From assembly GCA_013376985.1 (NCBI GenBank), contig JACABB010000004.1, forward strand, positions 5,658 to 69,657: 64,000 nt of DNA. The letters are read 5' to 3'. This document shows, in pieces, positions 38,540 to 46,871 of this stretch; within the stretch, counting starts at the first letter, position 1, and each line of letters begins with the position of its first letter. The translations under genes and the position numbers were made by a program. The notes under the pieces were generated by a model. The model had not been told where the DNA came from and searched no databases. It was given only the letters and a program-made list of their open reading frames with translations. This DNA is from Bacteroidales bacterium. GTDB lineage: Bacteria > Bacteroidota > Bacteroidia > Bacteroidales > Tenuifilaceae.

Positions 38540-39325
38540 ATCGCAGTTTGCGATTATGATGATTGATTATGGATAAGTGTTCGCCGTAGGGATAATCATT
38601 CTCCAATGCTGTTTGGTTAAGCCACAAGTCCGATAGGACTTGAATTTGAATAGCCCCCAATGGAATTGGGGGTGTTGATGAAGGGTAATAATCCAACCCA
38701 GAATGGGTTGAACGTGGATATACGGTTAAATATTCAACCCATTCTGGGTTGGTTACCAACGGATTTACTACCTCCGGTTTTACCGGAGGCTATTCGTATT
38801 CAAGCCCTTCGGGCTTTGCTAATCGATATCGGATTATATTTAGCGATAAGTGTTCCGAACCTTTAAAATGTTCGGAACTCTAGGATAAATTATCTATCGC
38901 AGTTTGCGATTATGGTGATTAATTATGGGTAAGTGTTCACCGTAGGGATAATCATTCTCCAATGCTGTTCGGTTAAGCCACAAGTCCGATAGGACTTGAA
39001 TTTGAATAGCCCCCAATGGAATTGGGGGTGTTGATGAAGGGTAATAATCCAACCCAGAATGGGTTGAACGTGGATATACGGTTAAATATTCAACCCATTC
39101 TGGGTTGGTTACCAACGGATTTACTACCTCCGGTTTTACCGGAGGCTATTCGTATTCAAGCCCTTCGGGCTTTGCTAATCGATATCGGATTATATTTAGC
39201 GATAAGTGTTCCGAACCTTTAAAATGTTCGGAACTCTAGGATAAATTATCTATCGCAGTTTGCGATTATGAGGATTAATTATGGATAAGTGTTCGCCGTA
39301 GGGATAATTATATTCCAATAAATTG
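38540..39325. repeat. 356-bp tandem repeat, 2.2 copies, carrying the six-palindrome cassette
   Basis: Units start with ATCGCAGTTTGCGATTATG at 38540, 38896 and 39252, so the period is exactly 356. The third copy fades after about 39310. The first two copies are almost identical, with only scattered substitutions near their starts. Each full unit holds the six-palindrome cassette (38626-38816 in the first), then GTTCCGAAC...GTTCGGAAC and the ATCGCAG/TTTGCGAT hairpin. ORFs in this interval are translations of the repeat and are not genes. Confidence 0.9.
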
Positions 39326-39436
39326 ATAATTGGCTACAAGTAAGCCCATTCATTACGAAAATGGAAATAAAAAAATGGGGATTCCCCCATCCCCAATTAT
39401 ATTTTTTTACGATATAAGATATTTCTGCTGTGGAAT

Positions 39437-39814
39437 TTAGTTTTGCTGATTTGCTACACTTTTATGGGCCACTTTTTTGGAGCTGCGCTTGTAATCGCTG
39501 GTGCGAATCCCTCCAGCATTTTCGTACTGGGTGCTATCGAAACCGTACTTAGCACCAATGGCGTTAAGGAATCGCATGGATAATTCTGCCAACTCCTTTT
39601 CGGCGCTATCCAGCCTAGTGGCAACGCTATCGGCCTGAGTTAACAGGGCGTTGTAGGATACCATAAGCCTCTCCACCTCTTGAATTTTGTTAGCATAATC
39701 GGCCTCGGTTAGCCCAGGGCCAAAATCAATGGTCTGTTCGGTTAGTTTCATCCCCGATAGGCGATTCTTCGCCTTATCGTGTTCAGGGGATGTACCTCTT
39801 TTTCTATAAGCCAT
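39437..39814 (-). CDS. Conserved hypothetical protein, coiled-coil
   Basis: The 125-residue basic protein begins MAYRKRGTSPEHDKA and has a central helical segment with heptad character (about 40-90) and a Lys/Arg/Ser-rich tail (YKRSSKKVAHKS). The N-terminal block and the LNAIGAKYGFDSTQYENAGG segment resemble a small widespread bacterial hypothetical family without known function, which I recall rather than can verify. It has no signal peptide. It sits between the tandem repeats and the methyltransferase/GHKL operon, on the same strand but 500 bases after it, so it is probably a separate unit. Confidence 0.65.
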   Translation of the reverse strand: MAYRKRGTSPEHDKAKNRLSGMKLTEQTIDFGPGLTEADYANKIQEVERLMVSYNALLTQADSVATRLDSAEKELAELSMRFLNAIGAKYGFDSTQYENAGGIRTSDYKRSSKKVAHKSVANQQN

Positions 39815-40318
39815 ATTAAATAGTTTTAAGTGTTAATTGACTGAATAATTAAAAAAAGTGAAGATAAGAACGCTAAGTGTGAATAGTAATGGGGGAATCT
39901 CACTTCTTTATGGTATAAACGCATAGAATATGCCAAAAGTATATGCATATATTAAAACAGTGTTAAAATATTGCAAAAAACGTTAAAAAACTTTTAGTCG
40001 ATATGTATTTGTGATATAACAGGGTATTAAAGTCAAAAAACATCTTGAGCGTAAGACTTTTCTACCTTAAAAACTACTAGGGGAATGAAGTCGAGAAAAC
40101 TTGTGAACATGTATACATGATTTTTTGATGTGGAGGGGTGACTGGCTAATGTAGAAAGGGTATTTTATTAAGTAAAGAGATTTAAGGGTTAGATAATTTG
40201 ACTTTATTGATTGGAATATTACGTAACAGAAAAACAAGAAGGAGGATCAGTTTCTCCTGCCGTCATAAAAATTGATGTAGTGTTATGATTAATCAAGAAG
40301 TGGCTTTTTTTCCTATTT
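39815..40318. other. Non-coding gap after the four-gene operon
   Basis: About 500 AT-rich bases. Apart from the possible -7 box at 39934-39941 I see no gene, clear terminator hairpin or repeat family member here. Confidence 0.4.
39934..39941 (-). promoter_or_regulatory. Possible -7 promoter box for the small hypothetical
   Basis: TACTTTTG on the minus strand matches TAnnTTTG, about 120 bases upstream of the ATG at 39814. Confidence 0.35.
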
Positions 40319-40990
40319 TCAAGGATGTTTACTTGAACCGTAATTCATTTCAATCTTTGTTTCATACCATAGATTAACCAATGCTCGCATATTAATACTC
40401 TTCTCTTCTAAATTTAATCGAGCAATTTCTTTATTAAAATGAAACTTTAAATTTAAATACAAAGTGATTAAATCATAAATATTTTCAGGATTTAACAAAC
40501 AAGATAAAACAATAGATGAAAGTTTTTTCTTGAAAATTGAAATCTCATTTTCATTTATATTTCTTAAATAGTTTGGATCTCCATTATCCCTTTCCGCTAC
40601 AATCTCATCCCAATCTGTTGGTAAATTTCCAAAACTTAAATAATTGTTTAATATAGATTTATTTGCCTCTAAAAACTCAGAAGAACGACAACTTAATGCA
40701 AATAGATTCTTATTTCGAAATACTTCAAAGTTAGAACTATTTATAAATGAGTTTCTCTTATAATTATCATTACAAGCTCCATAAAAACAATGACTAGCCC
40801 CATGACCAATAAATATTACAGTTGAACCATCGGGCAAAGTTTTTATTGTCTCTATTGCCTTTACATGACTTTCATCATTTGCTAAGACATTAAGAACTTT
40901 GTAGTTTTGTTTTAATTTATTTCTAAGGGGCTCAAGAAACAAAAGTGTAATATCTTCAGGGAAGATACATAATACATCTCTGTTACTCAT
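40319..40990 (-). CDS. Caspase/CHAT-like protein, putative effector
   Basis: The product has 223 residues from the ATG at 40990. This start overlaps the receiver gene stop as ATGAGTAA (8 bases); a start at 41017 would overlap by 35. The order of strands and helices (VLCIFPED, KVLNVLAN, STVIFIGHGAS, LFALSCRS) and the spacing of His63 in IFIGHG and Cys101 in ALSCRS match the catalytic His-Cys dyad of caspase-like (clan CD, CHAT/C14) peptidases. The remaining 110 residues are mainly helical. It is the last gene of the methyltransferase/GHKL operon, so an inducible suicide protease is plausible. The motif evidence is short, so the fold call is moderate. Confidence 0.6.
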   Translation of the reverse strand: MSNRDVLCIFPEDITLLFLEPLRNKLKQNYKVLNVLANDESHVKAIETIKTLPDGSTVIFIGHGASHCFYGACNDNYKRNSFINSSNFEVFRNKNLFALSCRSSEFLEANKSILNNYLSFGNLPTDWDEIVAERDNGDPNYLRNINENEISIFKKKLSSIVLSCLLNPENIYDLITLYLNLKFHFNKEIARLNLEEKSINMRALVNLWYETKIEMNYGSSKHP

Positions 40991-41681
40991 CTTGATTTGT
41001 CTTAATAAGATATGCAACAGTTTGTTCTACTAGTTCCTCTAGAAACTTTTGACTTGAGTGTGTTTCTTTCTCAATTTCTTCAGTAATTTCACCGAGAGTT
41101 TTTCCCTCAAAAATAGGATAACATGATTTAAATCTTAATTCTGAGTATTCTCTTATTTTCTTGATGAATATATCATCAATTGAATCATTGTTATTCTGTA
41201 ATACCCCGACTAATCTTGTAGAATAGTCATTTCTTTCAAGAAATTCCTCTATCCTTGAACTATAAATATTTTTAATAGCCTGAATACCTGAATTTATAGA
41301 TTGCTGATCCCCCTTTTGTATCTCCTTTACTATATCACCAATTACTTTCTCATACTTACCTGAATAAAGAAATATTTTAGTTTTGGGTCGTAATGCCCTT
41401 ATTTCTCTAATAACATCTATACCATTAACATCTCTACTAGATAGTTCATAGTCACATGCGACTACATCAAGTTTTAAATTCTTTATTTTATCCTCAATAT
41501 ATAATTTAATCTTTTTTAAGTCGATCTTTTCATCTGTTTGCAAGTCTTTGTCAGTAGTATCAACAAGTATAAGATTTACATTAATCCCTTTAGGTCGAAG
41601 GTTATTCGCTACGGAAGTTTCGAAAACTCTTTTTTGATAAGCAGCTTCGTCATCAACTATTAAACAAGTTTTTTCAATCAT
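40983..41681 (-). CDS. Response-regulator-like receiver protein
   Basis: The 232-residue protein starts with a receiver (REC) domain. Asp10-Asp11 (LIVDDE) form the metal site, Asp77 (VACDYELS) is the phospho-acceptor, and Ser107 and Lys109 (FLYSGK) complete the set. The gap between the acidic pair and the acceptor is about 66 residues rather than the usual ~43, so loops after strand 1 or 2 are enlarged. Residues 120-232 are helical and match no output domain I know. It starts two bases after the GHKL gene stop and overlaps the caspase-like gene by eight bases, so it probably links the kinase-like protein to that effector. Confidence 0.85.
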   Translation of the reverse strand: MIEKTCLIVDDEAAYQKRVFETSVANNLRPKGINVNLILVDTTDKDLQTDEKIDLKKIKLYIEDKIKNLKLDVVACDYELSSRDVNGIDVIREIRALRPKTKIFLYSGKYEKVIGDIVKEIQKGDQQSINSGIQAIKNIYSSRIEEFLERNDYSTRLVGVLQNNNDSIDDIFIKKIREYSELRFKSCYPIFEGKTLGEITEEIEKETHSSQKFLEELVEQTVAYLIKTNQDE

Positions 41682-41683
41682 AA

Positions 41684-43966
41684 TTATTTAATTAATAATC
41701 TAAATGTAGCTCCTTGAGGTGGCAAACCTTCCCCTAAGTATAAAATATCACCATGTAAATGCTCTTGCATAATTTTTTTAAGAGTATGTAAACCTATTCC
41801 GCTGCCCCCTGACTTATTAGTTATTCCTAATTTGAAAATGTTATCGGGAGAGTTTTTAAATTCCTTTGATAAACCTAAACCGTTATCGGAAATGTCTACA
41901 ATTAAGCGTTTTGAGGGATCTAAGGCAAAAGAAATCTTCATTTCTGTGGCATTAGCTTTTTTGGAGTTGGAGATTAGATTACTCAAAACAATTGAAATAT
42001 CGAGTATGCTTACTTGCGATCTAAAAGCAGTGGAGCAGTTATCACATAAAATACGGAATTTTGATTGAAGTCCAATGTTATAATTCTCAATAAATTCTTT
42101 TATATATTGAGGTATATCAATCCAGGTTTTTTCTTTTAAATCTTTTAAATCAGCTTTTGTTATAAACTCACTTAACAATTTAGACTTATCAATATTAAAT
42201 TTCAGGAACTCAAGTTCTATGTTTAGTGCCGTATTCTTAATGTTTTCTTTGTCTAATAAATCAAAAATTGAAACAATTGTATTAGACATATCTTGAGAGT
42301 AAATCTTAATGGCATGAATAATATCAAGAACTTCGTCACTAACGTCTCTTGTGGCTAAGAGATATTTATTTTGGTCTTTTTCAACTTCTATCTTTTGCTC
42401 TAACTCTTCATTCTTGATTAAGTGTTGAAATGCCTCGTCTTCAACGTTTTCTTTTATTCTTTTTAAAGATTCTATTTCTATTTCTGCTCTTCCTATTTTT
42501 TGTATAACTAAATCCTTATCAAATGAATCTGAATTTATCTCTTCTTTAATTGATTTTAGAATCGCTGGAGCAGAATCCTTTTGTTTTTCATTAAGAATAT
42601 CTAATATTTCAGGAGCCAATTCATAGCTAATTATATCCTTTGATTTTGTTAGGCGTTCTATTAAACTATGAAGTGCATTTACTCGTTCCTCATTCGATAG
42701 ATTTATATAATCATCAGGGCTTAAGTCATTACCCCAATCAGTAATATTTATACCATATTTCTCTAATCTTCTTAGAGTCACATAAAACCATTCTACTAGT
42801 TCAAAATATGCTTTGGTCTTTATAAGACCATCACCACGACTTGAGGTTTCGCTTAATTCGTCATTCTCCCCTTTTATTTCAATATAGCCTATAACCTCGC
42901 GAGTTCCAAGATATCTATTATGACCTTGGGTTTTTCTATTATCCATCTTTAATGGGTCTTCACCTCGCTCTCCATAGGGGTAAATTCTTAAACCATTTTT
43001 ATACATGTATATGTGTCCGTATTCAACTGCATGAACCCACATTTTTTTTCTAAAATTTATTTTAGCCGACCTATTTAAGAAGTATATTGAATAATATATA
43101 TTACTAATGAACTGATGATTATTCTTTTCATGTATTTTATAAATAGATTTACCACCTTCAAGAAGTTCAGTTATAATTTCATTATCTCTTATTTCTGAAA
43201 CTATTTTTGTTGTTTTTAAATTAAGTGTATCAAAAATAAGATTTTGAATTTCTCCATTTACTTTATCCTTATAGTTTTTCTGTTCTTCATCTTCAGCAAG
43301 TTCTTCATGAACATGTAACAGAATTTGAAATGTATCTTCGTTTTTTTGTAAATTAGGATTGATTAATTTAGCAAGGGCTTCCTTTAGAGCTAAGAATTTT
43401 GGTCTATTCCAATCACTATGCAAAACACTAATCTCAAGACTTGTTCCGTGATTGTAAGCAACGGCATCTCCATTTAATGTTTCATGCAAAACGCTAACAT
43501 TAATAAACTCATCTTTAAGATCCCCTTCGAATTTGTCCCAATCCGTGTAAAGAGTTTCAGTCTTTGCATTTGGTTCATCCTTTTTAGTTTCTAAAAAAAG
43601 ATGTGATCCCAACCTGTCACAAGAAAAACGCCCTATACCCTTAGCTCCGGCATAAGCCCTTTTCACTTTAATCTTATCTCTATAATCGAATGAATCTTCT
43701 TCTGTGCCCTCTTTTTTTGCAGAGTATGCAACAAATAACCACTTATTTACTAAATCATCATAGGACATTCCTTTACCATTGTCCTTAATAATTATTTTGG
43801 CATCTTTTGAATAAATATTCTCAAAATAAATATCAACTCTTTTCGCATGAGCATCATAAGAGTTTTTAACTAATTCAAAAACAGCAATAAAATCGTCATT
43901 GATTAAATCACGGCCAATGATATTCTTTAACGCAGAACTAATTTTAAATTGTAATTGTTGGCTCAT
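41684..43966 (-). CDS. Dual GHKL ATPase: MORC/Hsp90-like N-terminus and histidine-kinase-like C-terminus
   Basis: The 760-residue protein has two Bergerat-fold ATPase sites. The first has N-box ELVKNSYDA (31-39), DNGKGM (62-67) and GAKGIGRFS (107-115), as in MORC/MutL/Hsp90. It is followed by an S5-like segment with YMYKNGLRIYPYGERGED (about 320-337). A helical/coiled-coil linker (about 430-590) includes His551 in LDIIHAIKIYSQ, a possible phospho-His. The second site has LSNLISNSKKA (661-671), DISDNGLGLS (691-700) and GGSGIGLHTL (721-730), as in histidine kinases. There is no membrane segment. It overlaps the methyltransferase gene by four bases (ATGA). Confidence 0.88.
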   Translation of the reverse strand: MSQQLQFKISSALKNIIGRDLINDDFIAVFELVKNSYDAHAKRVDIYFENIYSKDAKIIIKDNGKGMSYDDLVNKWLFVAYSAKKEGTEEDSFDYRDKIKVKRAYAGAKGIGRFSCDRLGSHLFLETKKDEPNAKTETLYTDWDKFEGDLKDEFINVSVLHETLNGDAVAYNHGTSLEISVLHSDWNRPKFLALKEALAKLINPNLQKNEDTFQILLHVHEELAEDEEQKNYKDKVNGEIQNLIFDTLNLKTTKIVSEIRDNEIITELLEGGKSIYKIHEKNNHQFISNIYYSIYFLNRSAKINFRKKMWVHAVEYGHIYMYKNGLRIYPYGERGEDPLKMDNRKTQGHNRYLGTREVIGYIEIKGENDELSETSSRGDGLIKTKAYFELVEWFYVTLRRLEKYGINITDWGNDLSPDDYINLSNEERVNALHSLIERLTKSKDIISYELAPEILDILNEKQKDSAPAILKSIKEEINSDSFDKDLVIQKIGRAEIEIESLKRIKENVEDEAFQHLIKNEELEQKIEVEKDQNKYLLATRDVSDEVLDIIHAIKIYSQDMSNTIVSIFDLLDKENIKNTALNIELEFLKFNIDKSKLLSEFITKADLKDLKEKTWIDIPQYIKEFIENYNIGLQSKFRILCDNCSTAFRSQVSILDISIVLSNLISNSKKANATEMKISFALDPSKRLIVDISDNGLGLSKEFKNSPDNIFKLGITNKSGGSGIGLHTLKKIMQEHLHGDILYLGEGLPPQGATFRLLIK

Positions 43967-45186
43967 TTCTTAATCATTTCTTTTAAAACCAACCCACTTT
44001 GTTCTCCGAATAGTGGTGGTATTGCATTACCGATTTGGGAATATCTTGGTACTTCTTTCGTTCTTAGTTTACCACCAGTTGTATACTTCCCTTTAAACTC
44101 ATACCAGTCAGGGAATGACTGTATTCTTGCATATTCTCTTACCGTTAAGATCCTAGGTTCCGAGTAATGAATATAGTCATCGGGTAAAGTTGTAATTGTA
44201 GGGCTTTTTTGTTTTTTATCAAGTGGTATTATTGTATGCTTCTTAATACTATATCTCTCTCTTAATTCTTTTGATATATCTTTATTCTTTCTGTCACTTT
44301 CATTGATTATATTCTGGAATTTTGCAATTATATCAGATCTGTGCTTTGGAAATCTATGACTATCGGCAACTTTATTGTCCACACCTATTCTCATTAACTC
44401 CTGATAACTACTTTTAGGGTTTGAATAAACACCTGCTTTATAATTCTTTGTATCTGGTGATTCTTCTAATCCATTTTTCTTAAGCAGATCGGAAATGGCA
44501 TCATTCAAATTCGTGTTAACTGAAATATTTTTTTCTGAAAGGAAAGAGTACTTATTCTCTTGAATCTTATGAAAAAAATCACTTGCTAATTCCACACTTG
44601 CATTCCTAATATCTTTTCTAACGCCAACGAGAATAAATCTTGTTCTTTTCTGGGGAATTCCAAACTCTCCAAAATTAACCAATTCTCCTTTTACAAAATA
44701 ACCCTCTTCTTCAAGAGCTTTTTCAACATAGGCAGAATACTCTTTACCTTTTTCTCTGTTTTTTTTGAATTCCATTGTAAAACCTTTAACATTCTCAAAA
44801 AAAAGTAGTTTTGGTTTTACTAATTTAATAAACTGTATGTAGGATTCTACAAGATTATTTCTTTGGTCATTTTCATTCCTTCGTCCTGCCATAGAAAAGC
44901 CTTGACAGGGTGGACCTCCCGCAACTAAATCCACTTTGCCACTAAGTTCTTTTAATTCAGATTTATAGTTGTCTATTACAGCATTGATTTCTAATTCTTT
45001 TTGAGGCAACCAATTAGGCCAATCGAAATGATGATTTTTAATAATCAGGTTATGCTTCAAAGTCTTAAAGGCATCTGAGTTTTTTTCAATGGCGAATAGA
45101 CCTTTCCAACCCGCATTATGCAGACCAAGGGAAAGTCCTCCACATCCCGCAAATAAATCGATATACGTATATATAGTATTTCGCAT
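43963..45186 (-). CDS. C5-cytosine DNA methyltransferase
   Basis: It transfers methyl from SAM to cytosine in DNA. Motif I is DLFAGCGGLSLGL, motif IV GGPPCQGFS with the catalytic Cys94, motif VI ENVKGF, motif VIII QKRTRFILVGV, and motifs IX-X RYSQIGNAIPP, so all are intact. The variable target-recognition region (about 215-320) does not resemble one I know. The frame begins at a TTG (45195), but a -7 box overlaps that codon, so I use the ATG at 45186 (407 residues). No restriction endonuclease gene is adjacent; its operon partners are the GHKL, receiver and caspase-like genes. Confidence 0.93.
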   Translation of the reverse strand: MRNTIYTYIDLFAGCGGLSLGLHNAGWKGLFAIEKNSDAFKTLKHNLIIKNHHFDWPNWLPQKELEINAVIDNYKSELKELSGKVDLVAGGPPCQGFSMAGRRNENDQRNNLVESYIQFIKLVKPKLLFFENVKGFTMEFKKNREKGKEYSAYVEKALEEEGYFVKGELVNFGEFGIPQKRTRFILVGVRKDIRNASVELASDFFHKIQENKYSFLSEKNISVNTNLNDAISDLLKKNGLEESPDTKNYKAGVYSNPKSSYQELMRIGVDNKVADSHRFPKHRSDIIAKFQNIINESDRKNKDISKELRERYSIKKHTIIPLDKKQKSPTITTLPDDYIHYSEPRILTVREYARIQSFPDWYEFKGKYTTGGKLRTKEVPRYSQIGNAIPPLFGEQSGLVLKEMIKK

Positions 45187-45192
45187 GATAGA

Positions 45193-45200
45193 CAAAAATA
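45193..45200 (-). promoter_or_regulatory. -7 promoter box immediately before the methyltransferase gene
   Basis: TATTTTTG on the minus strand matches TAnnTTTG and ends seven bases before the ATG at 45186. If used, the transcript would have almost no leader. Confidence 0.4.
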
Positions 45201-45509
45201 TAAAAATATATCGATTAATGAGGTTTGTAAAAAAATTAAGATATTGACATTCGCTTTAAGTTATTCACAAGTCTAACAGAATTTGCCGACATCGATTTTC
45301 ATTGTTGAAAACTTCGTAATCTCTTGTATTTTAAGCATTATGTCCATTTGCATAACAAATGTTGTGAGTCCGAAAGGCTATACCTCTTTTTCATTAGCCA
45401 TAGTTAAAGACGAAAAGCAGAAGATTAACTAAATTAATTTCTTCAGATAATTTTCACCCTAAAAGTTTCACAAGCAGCATCAGCTGACCCATCAGTAAAA
45501 CCTTTACCT

Positions 45510-45862
45510 GCAAAAACAGCAGTTTATACCTCGTTTACGCGGAAACATAATTTCCACTGCAAATTGGAATAGGATAAACTATCGCAATTTGCGATAGGAT
45601 GTGTAGTGGTAAGCAATTTTGGTAATACGTTGGAATAAACTCCTTCGGGTACTTTCGTACGCCGAAGGGTTTTACTAGACTCCTCGTTCGTCTTAGGCTC
45701 TGTCTAAATCAAACTTATTAAAACAGGCTTTGCCTGTGAGAACAGTAACTTATACACTGCTTGCGCAGCATGGCAACCCTTGCAATAAACTAAAATAGGA
45801 TAAACTATCGCAATTTGCGATAGGATGTGTAGTGGTAACCAATTTTGGTGGGATAGTGGGAT
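45510..45862. repeat. Two direct copies of an ATCGCAATTTGCGAT repeat
   Basis: AGGATAAACTATCGCAATTT and its continuation GCGATAGGATGTGTAGTGGT occur at 45571-45610 and 45796-45835. Each is followed by a related AANCAATTTTGGT stretch and preceded by a related block (CAGTTTATACCTCG / CAGTAACTTATACACTG). Between the copies is the hairpin CCTTCGGGTACTTTCGTACGCCGAAGG. An inverted copy lies at 54.3-54.5 kb. No gene is seen between 45187 and 46110. Confidence 0.8.
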
Positions 45863-45990
45863 AAGAGGGAGTCCAAAAAATCAATTAACCGCAAAGTATT
45901 ATAAGATTTCGCAAAGTTCGCAAAGAGTTAATGTGTTGTTTAATATTTGCGCTCTTTGCGTTTTCTCCTTTGCGGCCTCGGCGGTTATTT
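45700..45990. repeat. 290-bp repeat, arm 1 of an inverted pair
   Basis: The reverse complement of 54223-54511 matches this segment end to end, with roughly four of five bases the same by eye. Shared landmarks are AAATCAAACTTAT, AACTTATA, TGCAATAAACTAAAAT, ATCGCAATTTGCGATAGG and TTTAATATTTGCGCTCTTTG. The right third (45886-45990) is a CGCAAAG-type inverted element. Confidence 0.8.
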
Positions 45991-46110
45991 ACTAGTCTTT
46001 TTAAACACTCTCCAACTAAAGTATAAATTTCAGAATACTGCATGGGTTTAATTTAGGTGCAATTAAAAAGTTTATTAATATTGTAAGCAAATAATGTAAT
46101 TCAGAAAGAT

Positions 46111-46818
46111 ATGACAGCAAACGAAATTCTCATAGAACTTGAAAAGTACGGCGATAAGCAGACTAAGAGCACGCTAATGAAACACGGTGCAAGAGAGCCC
46201 TTCTTTGGTGTTAAAGTAGCTGATCTGAAAAAGATACTTAAGAAGACAAAAAAGAATCATGAGCTGTCTTTGGAACTTTATAAAACTGGAAATTCGGATG
46301 CTATGTATCTTGCCTGTTTAATGGCTGATGAGAAAAAAATATCCGAGGCGCAGCTGAACGATTGGATTGATAAAGCATACTGGTTTTATCTGAATGAGTT
46401 TGCAGTTCCCTGGGTTGCGGCAAAAACGAGTTTTGGATTTGAACTTGGGCTGAAGTGGATTCAATCGGATAAAGAAGGGATTGCTGCGGCAGGTTGGGTT
46501 GTTTTATCCTATTACGCTGGCGTAAATCGGGATGAGGATTTGGATATCAAAACGTATAGCCAGCTGCTCGATAGGGTTGCTAAAGAGATTCATAGTTCAC
46601 CGAATAGAGTGCGCATGACAATGAATGGATTTGTTATTGCCATTGCTACATTCATTAAGGAATTAACCGATAAGTCGAAGGCTATAGCCAGCAAAATTGG
46701 TAAAGTAGATGTTGATATGAACGGAACTGCCTGTAAAGTTCCTTTGGCAACGGAATATATTAATAAAAATATTGAAAAGGGGCAGATTGGTAAAAAGCGT
46801 AAAACTGCTAGATGTTAA
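46111..46818 (+). CDS. DNA alkylation repair protein (AlkD-like HEAT-repeat family)
   Basis: The 235-residue all-helical protein has the family features: N-terminal GDKQTKSTLMKHGAREPFFGVKVADLKKI, the central EFAVPWVAAKTSFGFELGLKWIQS helix pair and a late CKVPLATEYI segment. AlkD enzymes are DNA glycosylases that remove bulky or N3/N7-alkylated purines without base flipping. Bacteroidota homologues with this YxxGDK-like start are annotated by fold only, so catalysis is not certain. It is a single gene between repeats; a CGCAAAG half-element starts right after the stop codon. Confidence 0.82.
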   Translation: MTANEILIELEKYGDKQTKSTLMKHGAREPFFGVKVADLKKILKKTKKNHELSLELYKTGNSDAMYLACLMADEKKISEAQLNDWIDKAYWFYLNEFAVPWVAAKTSFGFELGLKWIQSDKEGIAAAGWVVLSYYAGVNRDEDLDIKTYSQLLDRVAKEIHSSPNRVRMTMNGFVIAIATFIKELTDKSKAIASKIGKVDVDMNGTACKVPLATEYINKNIEKGQIGKKRKTARC

Positions 46819-46866
46819 GGGATTCACGCAAAGAACGCCAAGTTTTCGCAAAGTTCGCAAAGAATA
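46819..46866. repeat. Partial CGCAAAG element
   Basis: ATTCACGCAAAGAACGCC, TTTTCGCAAAG and TTCGCAAAGAAT form one half of the inverted element. The other half appears replaced by the MITE-like element that starts at 46872. Confidence 0.6.
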
Positions 46867-46871
46867 TTATT

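Noticed and set aside
38496..39222. Short proteins encoded in the tandem repeat (both strands)
   Set aside because: The same peptide appears in each repeat unit because the DNA is repeated; the codons run through palindromes and no start context or family supports a gene.
38540..39325. CRISPR array
   Set aside because: The repeats are 356 bp in tandem with internal palindromes and no short repeat-spacer alternation; no cas gene is present.
43963..45186. Classical type II restriction-modification system
   Set aside because: The methyltransferase is intact but none of the adjacent genes has a recognisable nuclease motif (PD-ExK, HNH, GIY-YIG, PLD).
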